Origin: JBBSVE01 sp038233815 | GTDB taxonomy: Bacteria > Pseudomonadota > Alphaproteobacteria > Rhodobacterales > Rhodobacteraceae | Length of the DNA stretch: 27,648 bases | Reading direction: 5' to 3' | Assembly: GCA_038233815.1 (NCBI GenBank) | Contig: JBBSVE010000028.1 | Coordinates: forward strand, 1 to 27,648 | Part shown: positions 1-7,946 of the stretch, in pieces | How positions within the stretch are numbered: position 1 is the stretch's first letter | Layout: each line of letters begins with the position of its first letter | The notes under the pieces: model-generated | What the model was told of the DNA's origin: nothing | Seen by the model: only the letters and a program-made list of their open reading frames with translations | The model's database searches: none | Position numbers and translations under genes: made by a program

Positions 1-359
1 AGGTCGGCAAGGCTGTCGTAGCGTCGGCCCGCGGCATCCCACGCAAGGCCCTCCAGCAGCGCCTCGGGCAGCGCGCGGGGCATCTCGAACGCCGCCACGA
101 CTGCGGCAAAGGCCCGGTCGGCGGGAGCATTGCGCGGGCGGCCTGCATAAACCCGGTCGAGCCTGTCGCGCAGCGCCCGCAGCGCCGGTGCCTTGTCGTC
201 GCTGTCGTCCACCGCATCATCGGCCAGACGGCAAAAGGCATAGAGTGCCAACGCCGGGTCGCGGACCTTTGCAGGCAACAGGCGCGAGGCGGCATGAAAG
301 GACAGCGACCCCGTCCGGATCGCCGCACGGCAATGCGCCAGATCCTCCGCCGCGCTCAT
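1..359 (-). CDS. crtB: Phytoene synthase CrtB (N-terminal part, cut by window edge)
   Basis: Only the first 119 codons are in the window; the C-terminus lies beyond base 1. The family condenses two geranylgeranyl diphosphates to phytoene, the first committed step of carotenoid synthesis. The reading frame from ATG 359 contains LALYAFCRLADDAVDD (about residues 37-52), which includes the first aspartate-rich motif (D47, D48, D51, D52) that binds the Mg-diphosphate of the substrate in squalene/phytoene synthases. The start overlaps the crtI stop in an ATGA arrangement (4 bp), so the two genes are very probably co-transcribed and translationally coupled. Recognition is firm from motif and position next to crtI; nothing can be said about the second aspartate motif, which is outside the window. 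Confidence 0.95.
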   Translation of the reverse strand, partial: MSAAEDLAHCRAAIRTGSLSFHAASRLLPAKVRDPALALYAFCRLADDAVDDSDDKAPALRALRDRLDRVYAGRPRNAPADRAFAAVVAAFEMPRALPEALLEGLAWDAAGRRYDSLAD

Positions 360-1918
360 TCGGCGGCCACCCTCAGTGCTGCACTCATCGGCGCGTCGGG
401 CACCAGCTTGCCCAGCACCTCGGCTGAGGCGACGACCCCCGGCAGACCCGCCCCCGGATGCGTGCCGGCCCCGACGAGGTAGAGCCCCTTGGCTTCCTCC
501 GAGACATTGTGGGGCCGGAACCACGCCGATTGCAGGATCCGCGGCTCGATGGAAAAGCCGCTGCCGTAGGGCGACAGATAACGCGTCTCGAAACTGTTGG
601 GCGTAAAGACCAGCTCCTCGGTCAGATGCGCGCCCAGACCGGGGAGCAGCCGCTCCTCCAGCATCGCCTGCATCGTCTGGCGGTAGGGTTCGGCGTGGGT
701 TTTCCAGTCGGTATCGCCGATCCCCAGGTGCGGCACCGGGGACAGCGCGTAGAACGTGTCGTCGCCCGGCGGCGCGGCGGAGGGATCGGTGACGGACGGA
801 CGGTGGACGTAGAGGCTCATGTCCTCCGCCAGACGCCCGCGGATGAAGATGTCGCGAATATGCTCCCGGTAGCGCGGACCGACGAGAATGGTGTGATGGC
901 CCACGTCCGGCCATTGCATCCGCGTGCCTTTGGTGCCGAAATACCAGACGAAAAGCCCCATCGACCACCGCTTGCGCGCAAGCTTCTTCGGGGTCCAGCG
1001 CCGGGGCGGATGATTGCGCAGCAGGCGGTCGTAGGTATGGCCCGCGTCGGCGTTTGAGACGATCACATCCGCCGCGATCACTGCGCCGTCCGCCAGTCGC
1101 ACACCCGTGGCGCGCCCGTCGTCCAGAAGGATCTCGTCGACCTCGGCGTTGAGGCGCAACTGACCGCCCTGCGACGCGATCACCCCGGCCATGGCCAGCG
1201 CAATAGCCCCCACCCCGCCCATCGCGTAATGGACGCCGAACGCCTTTTCCAGGTGGCTCACGAGGATATACATCGAGGTGACGTGGAACGGATCGCCGCC
1301 GATGAAGAGAGGATGGAACGACAGCGCGAAGCGGAGCCGCTCATCCTTCACGCGGGTTGCGGCGTGGGCATAGACCGACCGGTCCGCGCGCAGCATGGCG
1401 AATGTCGGCAGCACCTTCAGGAGGTCGGCGAACCGGTGCATGGAGCGGCGGCCCAGATCCTCGAACCCGAACCAGTAGCGTTTTTCGCTGTCCTTCAGGA
1501 AACGGTCATAGCCCGGCAGATCGGCGGGCGAGAGCCGCGCCACCTCGGCCCGCATCGCCGCATCGGATTGGCGCGCGGTGAATGTCGATCCGTCCAGAAA
1601 GCGGATCTCGTAGAACGGGTCCAGCGCGCGCAGGTCGACATCGCGGTCGAAGTCGCGCCCGCAATCGGACCAGAGCTCGCGCAATCCTTGCGGCACGGTC
1701 ACGATGGTCGGCCCCAGATCGAACCGGTGGCCGCCTTGCGTGATCGACGATCCGCGCCCGCCGGGCATGTCGAGCCGGTCGATCACCGTCACCCGGTAGC
1801 CCTTGGCGCCCAGTCGCATGGCAGCGGCAAGACCGCCCAGACCGGCGCCGATTACGATGGCATCCGCCCCCGACGTCGCAGGAAGGGAGGCCGTTCGGAT
1901 CTTGGCATCTGTCAACAT
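356..1918 (-). CDS. crtI: Phytoene desaturase CrtI
   Basis: FAD-dependent desaturase of 520 aa that converts phytoene stepwise to neurosporene or lycopene at the membrane. The N-terminus carries the dinucleotide-binding motif VIGAGLGGLAAA (about residues 22-33) followed by an acidic/PGGR region, and the C-terminus carries the CrtI signature GAGTHPGAGLPGV. The frame stays open 38 codons upstream to 2032, but that extension runs through the PpsR site and the start region of crtA and has no family resemblance, so ATG 1918 (MLTDAKIRTA) was chosen. The gene is first of a crtIB unit, divergent from crtA. Transcription is probably repressed aerobically through the TGT-N12-ACA site just upstream. Whether it does three or four desaturations cannot be read from sequence, though the neighbouring crtA suggests the three-step neurosporene type. 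Confidence 0.96.
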   Translation of the reverse strand: MLTDAKIRTASLPATSGADAIVIGAGLGGLAAAMRLGAKGYRVTVIDRLDMPGGRGSSITQGGHRFDLGPTIVTVPQGLRELWSDCGRDFDRDVDLRALDPFYEIRFLDGSTFTARQSDAAMRAEVARLSPADLPGYDRFLKDSEKRYWFGFEDLGRRSMHRFADLLKVLPTFAMLRADRSVYAHAATRVKDERLRFALSFHPLFIGGDPFHVTSMYILVSHLEKAFGVHYAMGGVGAIALAMAGVIASQGGQLRLNAEVDEILLDDGRATGVRLADGAVIAADVIVSNADAGHTYDRLLRNHPPRRWTPKKLARKRWSMGLFVWYFGTKGTRMQWPDVGHHTILVGPRYREHIRDIFIRGRLAEDMSLYVHRPSVTDPSAAPPGDDTFYALSPVPHLGIGDTDWKTHAEPYRQTMQAMLEERLLPGLGAHLTEELVFTPNSFETRYLSPYGSGFSIEPRILQSAWFRPHNVSEEAKGLYLVGAGTHPGAGLPGVVASAEVLGKLVPDAPMSAALRVAAE

Positions 1919-1933
1919 GGGTTCACGATATAC

Positions 1934-1951
1934 TGTCCAGTTCGATTTACA
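1934..1951. promoter_or_regulatory. PpsR/CrtJ repressor site TGT-N12-ACA between crtI and crtA
   Basis: The sequence reads TGT at 1934-1936, twelve bases, then ACA at 1949-1951. This is an exact match to the palindromic consensus bound by PpsR (CrtJ), the aerobic repressor of photosynthesis genes in Rhodobacter relatives. It lies in the crtI-crtA divergent spacer, where such sites are known in those genera. The right half contains TTTACA (1946-1951), which can serve as a -35 element for crtA. A second, imperfect copy (TGT 1910-1912, ACG 1925-1927) covers the crtI start codon six bases away. The site is directly seen; the binding is inferred. Confidence 0.85.
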
Positions 1952-2039
1952 ATAGTTGCCTTTCGCTTGCAAAACGTGGACCGTCCATCCGATGTGGCAC
2001 GGGCGCCGTCGAAAGATCGGGGAGAGCATCATCGAGACC

Positions 2040-2735
2040 GTGAGCCTCAGCCTTTTCCGATTCGACTCGGTCGCCGCGCGGCTCTGGGTGTTCGGGCAGA
2101 TGGCGCTGGCGCATGTGTCCTTCGCGCGGATGCCGGAGGTTGGCTTCTACAAGCTTTGCGGATCGGGCAGCGATCAGGGGTTTTCGCCCAGACCGAACAC
2201 CGCTGTCTGGGGCATCCTCGCCACATGGCCCGATCCGGCGACGGCGCGGCGTCTGATCGACACGGCCCCGGTCTTTCGCCGCTGGCGGTCCATGGCGGTC
2301 GAGGACTGGACGCTGCTCATGGAGCCCACCTCGGCGCGCGGCTCATGGTCTGGGGTGCAGCCCTTCACGGCGAGCGGCGCCGCCCATGCCGGTCCCGTCG
2401 TCTCCCTGACCCGCGCCAGCCTACGCCTGTCGACGCTGATGCAGTTCTGGCGGCGCGTGCCCGACATCTCCGAAGCGATCGGCCGGGATCCGGGTGTGAT
2501 TTTCAAGATCGGCATCGCGGAGATCCCGATGCTGCATCAGGGCACTTTCTCGATCTGGCCCGACGCGGCCGCGATGGCGCGGTTCGCGCGCGGCGGCAGC
2601 CCTCACGGCAGCGTCATTCAGGCGGTGCGCGCCGGCAACTGGTTCGCCGAAGAGCTTTACGCCCGCTTCCGCATTCTGGATGACTGGGGCAGCTGGCGCG
2701 GGACCACCCCGCTGCACCCCGAGGAGACCGCATGA
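2040..2735 (+). CDS. crtA: Spheroidene monooxygenase CrtA
   Basis: Protein of about 231 aa matching the CrtA family (close to 240 aa), which oxidises spheroidene to spheroidenone and spirilloxanthin-type carotenoids to keto forms under oxygen. The N-terminal SLSLFRFDSVAARLWVFGQM, then FYKLCGSGSDQGFSPRPNTAVWGILATWPD, is characteristic. The start is uncertain: GTG 2040 gives a family-like N-terminus but the Shine-Dalgarno-like GGGGAG (2019-2024) is 15 bases away; the frame is open further up, with an ATG at 1992 lacking a ribosome site. First gene of crtA-bchI-bchD-bchO; its TGA overlaps the bchI ATG by 4 bp. It should be controlled by PpsR with crtI. Confidence 0.93.
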   Translation: MSLSLFRFDSVAARLWVFGQMALAHVSFARMPEVGFYKLCGSGSDQGFSPRPNTAVWGILATWPDPATARRLIDTAPVFRRWRSMAVEDWTLLMEPTSARGSWSGVQPFTASGAAHAGPVVSLTRASLRLSTLMQFWRRVPDISEAIGRDPGVIFKIGIAEIPMLHQGTFSIWPDAAAMARFARGGSPHGSVIQAVRAGNWFAEELYARFRILDDWGSWRGTTPLHPEETA

Positions 2736-3736
2736 CCCAGCCCTTCCCCTTCTCCGCCATCGTCGGGCAGGAGGCGATGAAACAGGCCATGGTCCTGACC
2801 GCGATCGATCCGGGCATCGGCGGGGTTCTGGTCTTCGGCGACCGGGGGACGGGCAAGTCCACCGCCGTCCGGGCGCTCGCAGCCCTGCTGCCGGAGATCG
2901 ACGCAGTCGAGGGCTGCCCGGTCAATTCGGCACGGCCCGAGGATGTGCCCGACTGGGTGGGGACGCGTCCGACCCGGATGATCCGTCGCGGCACGCCGGT
3001 CATCGACCTGCCGCTGGGCGTCACCGAAGACCGCGTCGTGGGCGCGCTCGACATCGAGCGTGCGCTGACGCGGGGGGAAAAGGCGTTCGAGCCGGGGCTG
3101 CTCGCACGCGCCAACCGCGGTTATCTCTATATCGACGAGGTGAACCTTCTGGAGGATCATATCGTGGACCTTCTCCTCGACGTCGCGCAGTCGGGCGAGA
3201 ATGTGGTGGAGCGCGAGGGCCTGTCGATCCGCCACCCCGCGCGGTTCGTTCTGGTGGGGTCCGGCAACCCGGAGGAGGGCGAGTTGCGCCCGCAGCTTCT
3301 GGACCGTTTCGGCCTGTCGGTGGAGGTCAGGTCGCCCCGCGACGTGGAAACCCGCGTGGAGGTGATGCGCCGCCGCGATGCCTATGAGAACGACCACGCG
3401 CGCTTCATGAAGAAATGGCGCGCGCAGGATTCTGTGCTTCGCAAGTCCATCCTTGCCGCCCGCGCAGCCCTGCCCGGCCTGAAGACGCCGGGGGCGGTGC
3501 TGCATGACTGCGCGTCGCTTTGCATCGCGCTCGGGTCGGACGGGTTGCGGGGGGAGCTGACGTTGCTGCGCGCCGCCCGCGCGCAGGCGGCGTTCGAGGG
3601 GAGCGGGAGTGTCGGGCGTGCGCATCTCAAGGCGGTGGCGGCCAGTGCGCTGTCGCACCGCCTGCGGCGCGATCCGCTGGACGAGGCGGGATCGGGCAGC
3701 CGCGTCGCGCGGACGCTGGCCGAAACGCTGCCATGA
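2732..3736 (+). CDS. bchI: Magnesium chelatase subunit BchI (AAA+ ATPase)
   Basis: 334-aa AAA+ motor of magnesium chelatase, which with BchD and BchH inserts Mg2+ into protoporphyrin IX, the first step committed to bacteriochlorophyll. Walker A GDRGTGKST is at residues 36-44; the Walker B region is GYLYIDEVNLLEDHIVDLLLD; a sensor-like GSGNPEEGELRPQLLDRFGL follows. Length agrees with Rhodobacter BchI (about 350 aa). The ATG overlaps the crtA stop by 4 bp, and its own stop overlaps bchD by 4 bp, so the three are translationally coupled in one transcript. The cytoplasmic hexamer is expected to assemble on the BchD platform. Confidence 0.97.
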   Translation: MTQPFPFSAIVGQEAMKQAMVLTAIDPGIGGVLVFGDRGTGKSTAVRALAALLPEIDAVEGCPVNSARPEDVPDWVGTRPTRMIRRGTPVIDLPLGVTEDRVVGALDIERALTRGEKAFEPGLLARANRGYLYIDEVNLLEDHIVDLLLDVAQSGENVVEREGLSIRHPARFVLVGSGNPEEGELRPQLLDRFGLSVEVRSPRDVETRVEVMRRRDAYENDHARFMKKWRAQDSVLRKSILAARAALPGLKTPGAVLHDCASLCIALGSDGLRGELTLLRAARAQAAFEGSGSVGRAHLKAVAASALSHRLRRDPLDEAGSGSRVARTLAETLP

Positions 3737-5382
3737 CCGAACCGCTGACCCCGTGGCAGCGGGCGGAGCTGGCGCTGACCGCGTTGGCCGTCGATCCCGC
3801 CGGCGTCAAGGGTCTGTGGCTGCGCGCCCGCGCGGGCCCCGTGCGGGACCGTGTGACCGACGCCCTGCGCGGGTGGCGGCGGGTGGACCCTGGCATCGAC
3901 GACAGCGCGCTTTTCGGCGGCGTGGACCTGTCCGCCACGCTCGCGTCGGGCAAGCTGGTCCGAAGCCGCGGCCTCCTCGCCGACCCCGCCCCCCTGATCC
4001 TGACCATGGCCGAGCGGTGCCCGCCCGGCCTTTGCGCCCGTCTCGCGCGCTGGCTGGACGAGGCGGGCCCCTGTCTCGTCGCACTCGACGAAGGGGCGGA
4101 GGCGGAGGAGGGTCTGCCCGACGCGCTGGGCGACAGGTTGGCGCTGTTTCTCGACCTCGGCGACGTTGCGTGGTCCGACACCGGACCGCTGATGCCGGAC
4201 CCCGCGCGCACGCGCGCCACCCGCGCGCGGCTGCCCGGCGTCAGATTGCCAGACGGCGCGCTGGAAAGCCTCACCTCCGTGGCGTTCGCGATGGGGATCG
4301 GGAGCCTGCGCGCGCCGCGTCACGCCATGGCGGTCGCGCGCGCCCTCGCCGCCTGGCGGGGGGAGGAGGTGGCCTCGGACGACAGCCTGCGTCATGCGGC
4401 GGAACTGACCCTCGCTCATCGCGGGGATCTGCCAGGGGAGGAGGAGACCGACACCCCGTCCCCGCCCCCCCCTGAGCCGGGCGAGGACCAGACGCCGCAA
4501 GGCGAATCCGACCGCCTGCCCGATGACATGCTGCTGGAGGCGGTGCGCGCGGCCCTCCCCCCCGACCTTCTGGCGCAGCTTGCGGGCGGTAAAGCGGCAC
4601 GGTCCGCCAAGGGCAGCGGGGCGGGTGCGGCGAGGAAGGGCAATCGTCGCGGCCGCCCGATGCCGCCGCGTCCCGGCGTGCCGGGGTCGGGCCGGCGGAT
4701 CGACCTCGTGGCGACATTGCGCGCCGCCGCACCCTGGCAACCGCTGCGGCGCGGGCCCGCGGACCCGGCGCGGCTGCGGATCCGCACGTCGGATCTGCGG
4801 CTGAAACGCTACCGGGAAAGCTCCGACCGCCTGATCATCTTCGCGGTCGACGCCTCCGGCTCCTCCGCCGTCGCACGTCTGGCGGAGGCGAAGGGCGCGG
4901 TGGAGCTGCTGCTGGCGCCAGCCTATGCGCGCCGCGATCATGTGGCGCTGGTAGCCTTCCGAGGCCGCCGCGCGGAGCTGATCCTGCCGCCGACCCGGTC
5001 GCTGGTGCAGACCAAACGCCGCCTCGCCTCGCTCCCCGGGGGCGGCGGCACGCCATTGGCGGACGGATTGCGGCTCGCGTTCGAGCTGGCCCGCAAATCG
5101 CGCGCGCGGGGCATGACCCCGACCGTGGCCCTGCTGACCGACGGGCGCGGCAACATCGCCCTTGACGGCACAGCCGACCGCGCGGCGGCGGAGGCCGACA
5201 GTCTGGCGGTCGCCCGCGCCCTGCGCCTCACCGGCCTTCCCGGTCTGGTGATCGACACCGGCAATCGACCGCAACCCGCATTGCGCCGCATGGCCGAGGT
5301 TCTGGATGCGCCCTACATCCCGCTTCCCCGGGCCGATGCACAGCGGCTGTCCGCCGTCCTCCGGTCCGCACTGGAGGATTAG
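3733..5382 (+). CDS. bchD: Magnesium chelatase subunit BchD
   Basis: 549-aa partner of BchI (family about 560 aa). It has an N-terminal AAA-like region without an intact Walker A, as is normal for BchD, then an acidic, proline-rich linker (about residues 235-260), a basic glycine/arginine stretch (about 290-322), and a C-terminal von Willebrand A domain. The metal-ion-dependent adhesion site DASGSS starts at residue 373, and GGGGTPLADGL and LLTDGRGN mark the rest of the site. BchD links the ATPase ring to the porphyrin-binding BchH, which is not in this window. The ATG at 3733 overlaps the bchI stop; the frame is open upstream inside bchI but the coupled ATG fits the family start (MTEPLTPWQRAELAL). 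Confidence 0.97.
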   Translation: MTEPLTPWQRAELALTALAVDPAGVKGLWLRARAGPVRDRVTDALRGWRRVDPGIDDSALFGGVDLSATLASGKLVRSRGLLADPAPLILTMAERCPPGLCARLARWLDEAGPCLVALDEGAEAEEGLPDALGDRLALFLDLGDVAWSDTGPLMPDPARTRATRARLPGVRLPDGALESLTSVAFAMGIGSLRAPRHAMAVARALAAWRGEEVASDDSLRHAAELTLAHRGDLPGEEETDTPSPPPPEPGEDQTPQGESDRLPDDMLLEAVRAALPPDLLAQLAGGKAARSAKGSGAGAARKGNRRGRPMPPRPGVPGSGRRIDLVATLRAAAPWQPLRRGPADPARLRIRTSDLRLKRYRESSDRLIIFAVDASGSSAVARLAEAKGAVELLLAPAYARRDHVALVAFRGRRAELILPPTRSLVQTKRRLASLPGGGGTPLADGLRLAFELARKSRARGMTPTVALLTDGRGNIALDGTADRAAAEADSLAVARALRLTGLPGLVIDTGNRPQPALRRMAEVLDAPYIPLPRADAQRLSAVLRSALED

Positions 5383-6246
5383 ATGCGCGCGCCCGTCATC
5401 CCGGTCGATTGGCCGTTCGCCTCCTCCTCCCGGCACGTCGCCTGCCGCCCGCATCTGTGGCATGTGCAGGAGGTGGGCGCGGGTCCGACCCTTTTGCTGA
5501 TCCACGGTGCCGGCGGGGCGACGCACAGTTTCCGCCATCTGATCCCGCTTCTGAGCCCCGATTTCAGGGTCATCGCCATCGACCTGCCTGGGCAGGGCTT
5601 CACCGTGTCGGGGGCGGCCTCCCGCTGCGGCATCGACGCCATGGCGGAGGATCTGGCCGCCCTTTGCGCGCAGGAGGGGTGGCACCCCCGCGCCATCGTC
5701 GGCCATTCGGCGGGTGCGGCCATCGCGCTTCGGATGGCAGAGGCCGCCCCTCCCGGCGCCGTCATCGGCATCAATGCAGCACTGGGCAACTTCGAGGGCG
5801 TCTCGGGCTGGGTCTTTCCGGTCATGGCGCGGCTCCTTGCCATGACGCCGCTGGTGGCGCAGATCTTCAGCCGGTTCGCCGCCACGCCGTCGCAGGCGCA
5901 CCGGCTCCTCGTCTCCACCGGCTCACGGATCGGCCCGGAAGGTGAGGCGCAATATCTCCATCTGCTGCGGATGCCGTCCCATGTCCGGGCGACGCTCGAC
6001 ATGATGGCGCAGTGGCGCCTTGACGGTCTGATCGCGCGCTTTCCGCGCCAGTCGGTGCCGTGCCTGCTCCTCACCGCCTCGAACGACCGCGCCGTGCCGC
6101 CGTCGGTCTCCGAGGCCGCGCGCGATGCCATTCCCGGCGCGCGCTGGGTCGATCTGCCGGGCTACGGCCATCTCGTGCACGAGGAAGCGGCGGATCGTGT
6201 CGCCCCCCTGATCCGGGATTTCCTGATGCAGGGAGACGCGTCCTGA
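5383..6246 (+). CDS. bchO: BchO, alpha/beta-hydrolase of the magnesium chelatase operon
   Basis: 287-aa alpha/beta-hydrolase-fold protein. LLLIHGAGG (about residues 37-45) forms the oxyanion region, GHSAGAA has the nucleophile Ser109, and a late Asp (ASNDRAVPP) and His (GYGHLVHEE) complete a plausible triad. BchO is always found next to bchI/bchD in purple bacteria; its chemical role in bacteriochlorophyll synthesis is not firmly known, and a helper role for Mg chelatase has been proposed. ATG 5383 follows the bchD TAG with no gap and has GGAGG just upstream inside bchD, so translation is coupled. It is the last photosynthesis gene in the window; the next gene is metabolic. Confidence 0.93.
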   Translation: MRAPVIPVDWPFASSSRHVACRPHLWHVQEVGAGPTLLLIHGAGGATHSFRHLIPLLSPDFRVIAIDLPGQGFTVSGAASRCGIDAMAEDLAALCAQEGWHPRAIVGHSAGAAIALRMAEAAPPGAVIGINAALGNFEGVSGWVFPVMARLLAMTPLVAQIFSRFAATPSQAHRLLVSTGSRIGPEGEAQYLHLLRMPSHVRATLDMMAQWRLDGLIARFPRQSVPCLLLTASNDRAVPPSVSEAARDAIPGARWVDLPGYGHLVHEEAADRVAPLIRDFLMQGDAS

Positions 6247-6360
6247 TCTTTGCCGGGACAAGCCCTGCCGATGATCGATTGGTCGCGCTGGGCCGCCACC
6301 CGCAAGTCGGGCGATGACGGCATGGTCATCCCCCCCTATCGCGGTCCGGTGCCCGCCCGG

Positions 6361-6389
6361 TTGACAGGTATCCGGCGCCAAGCTAGCCC
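6361..6389 (+). promoter_or_regulatory. Candidate sigma-70 promoter for the dehydratase cluster
   Basis: A perfect -35 TTGACA (6361-6366), a 17-base spacer and a weak -10 TAGCCC (6384-6389) lie in the 179-bp gap after bchO, 36 bases before the ATG of the UxaA-family gene. The strong -35 with ideal spacing makes it the best start for an independent transcript; the -10 is poor, as is common in high-GC alphaproteobacteria. No factor-independent terminator was seen for the bch operon in this gap. Confidence 0.5.
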
Positions 6390-6425
6390 CAAGGGACGAG
6401 GGTGGTCGGAGGGGGACGGGCGATC

Positions 6426-7946
6426 ATGACGAAGGCCTTCATGCTGAAGCTGCACCCGAGCGACAATGTCGCCATCGCGCTTGCCGACCTTGCCGCGGGA
6501 GAGGTCGATGCGGCGACCGGCGTGACGCTTCTCCAGTCGGTCCGGCAGGGCCACAAGATCGCCATCGCCCCGATCGCGGCCGGGCAGACCGTGCTCCGCT
6601 ACGGCCAGACCATCGGCGAGGCGACCCACGACATTGCTGCGGGCGAGCATGTGCATGTCCAGAACCTCGGCATGGGCGATCACAGCCACGACTATGCCTA
6701 TGCGAGCGAGGCGGTGGCGCTGCCGCCCGCCACTGACGAGCGCACGTTCATGGGGTTCCACCGCGCCGACGGGCGGGTGGGCACCCGCAACTACATAGGC
6801 ATCCTGACCTCCGTGAACTGCTCCGGCTCGGTTGCGAAGTTCATCGCGGAGGCGGCGGAGCGGTCGGATTTCCTCGCCGCCTTTCCCAACATCGACGGGA
6901 TCGTGCCGATCACCCATGGCACCGGCTGCGGCATGTCGGGCGAGAACGAGGGCTATGCGACGCTCTTCCGCACGCTTGCAGGCTACGCGCAGCATCCGAA
7001 CTTCGGCGGCATCCTCTTGATCGGCCTCGGCTGCGAAGTCATGCAGGTCTCGGCGCTTGTCGGCGGGCGGCCGATCCGCGCCGACGGTGCATTGCGCTAC
7101 ATGACGATCCAGCATGAGGGGGGCACCCGGAAGACGATCCAGAAGGGGCTGGAGGAGCTGCGCGGCATCGCCGAGCAGGCGAACCGCGCGACGCGGGCTG
7201 CGGCCCCGGTCTCGGCGCTGATGGTGGGGATGCAGTGCGGCGGATCGGACGGCTATTCCGGCATCACCGCGAATCCCGCGCTTGGTGCCGCGTCGGACCT
7301 GCTGGTGCGCCACGGCGGCACCACGATCCTGTCGGAGACGTCGGAAATCTATGGCGCCGAGCATCTGCTGACCCGTCGCGCCGTGACGGCAGCCGTCGGC
7401 AAAAAGCTGATCGACCGCGTGCGCTGGTGGGAGGATTACACCGCGCGCAACCACGGCGAGATGGACAACAACCCGAGCCCCGGCAACAAGCGCGGCGGTC
7501 TGACGACGATCCTGGAAAAATCGCTCGGCGCGGTGGCCAAGAGCGGTCGCGCGCCCCTGAGCGACGTCTACCTCTTTGGCGAGCGGATCGAGACGAAGGG
7601 CTTCGTCTTCATGGACAGCCCAGGGTTCGATCCCTGCTCGGTCACCGGGCAGATCGCCTCGGGCGCCACGCTGATCGTATTCACCACCGGGCGGGGATCC
7701 GTGTCGGGCTACATGCCCACGCCCTGCATCAAGATTGCCACCAACTCGGAGATGTTCCACCGGATGGAGGACGACATGGACGTGAACACCGGCGACATCA
7801 TCGATGGCAGCGTGAGCATCGAGGACAAGGGCCGCGACATCTTCGAGATGTTCCTCCGGGTCGCATCAGGCGCGCAGACCAAGAGCGAGGAGCTGGGCTT
7901 CGGCGGCGTCGAGTTTGTGCCGTGGCAGATCGGAGCGGTGATGTGA
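6426..7946 (+). CDS. UxaA-family sugar-acid dehydratase (altronate dehydratase type)
   Basis: 506-aa protein with the full two-part build of altronate/galactarate dehydratases (E. coli UxaA 495 aa). It has an N-terminal SAF domain (about residues 8-85, with the VHVQNLGMGDH strand) and a large C-terminal domain starting near GFHRADGRVGTRNYIGILTS. Motifs THGTGCGMSGENE, GLGCE and MQCGGSDGYSGITANPA are those of the iron-dependent family, which removes water from an aldonate to give a 2-keto-3-deoxy acid. Substrate could be D-altronate, but the neighbours (SDR of the deoxyfuconate type, ribose-type importer; no uxaB/uxaC here) leave it open. ATG 6426 has GGAGGGG about 12 bases upstream; a GTG at 6402 is an alternative. 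It ends in a GTGA overlap with the next gene. Confidence 0.88.
   Translation: MTKAFMLKLHPSDNVAIALADLAAGEVDAATGVTLLQSVRQGHKIAIAPIAAGQTVLRYGQTIGEATHDIAAGEHVHVQNLGMGDHSHDYAYASEAVALPPATDERTFMGFHRADGRVGTRNYIGILTSVNCSGSVAKFIAEAAERSDFLAAFPNIDGIVPITHGTGCGMSGENEGYATLFRTLAGYAQHPNFGGILLIGLGCEVMQVSALVGGRPIRADGALRYMTIQHEGGTRKTIQKGLEELRGIAEQANRATRAAAPVSALMVGMQCGGSDGYSGITANPALGAASDLLVRHGGTTILSETSEIYGAEHLLTRRAVTAAVGKKLIDRVRWWEDYTARNHGEMDNNPSPGNKRGGLTTILEKSLGAVAKSGRAPLSDVYLFGERIETKGFVFMDSPGFDPCSVTGQIASGATLIVFTTGRGSVSGYMPTPCIKIATNSEMFHRMEDDMDVNTGDIIDGSVSIEDKGRDIFEMFLRVASGAQTKSEELGFGGVEFVPWQIGAVM

Noticed and set aside
1919..2032. Upstream extension of crtI by 38 codons
   Set aside because: The extension crosses the PpsR site and the crtA leader, lacks family resemblance, and ATG 1918 gives the normal CrtI N-terminus.
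3382..5901. Very long minus-strand open frame (839 codons) opposite bchI, bchD and bchO
   Set aside because: It is rich in Arg, Gly, Ala and Gln with low-complexity runs, typical of antisense frames in high-GC genes, and the plus strand holds clear bch genes.
6271..6429. A 52-codon open frame starting MIDWSRWAATRKSGDD in the bchO-dehydratase gap
   Set aside because: It has no good ribosome site, overlaps the candidate promoter and the start of the dehydratase gene, and shows no recognisable family. It may be chance in high-GC DNA.
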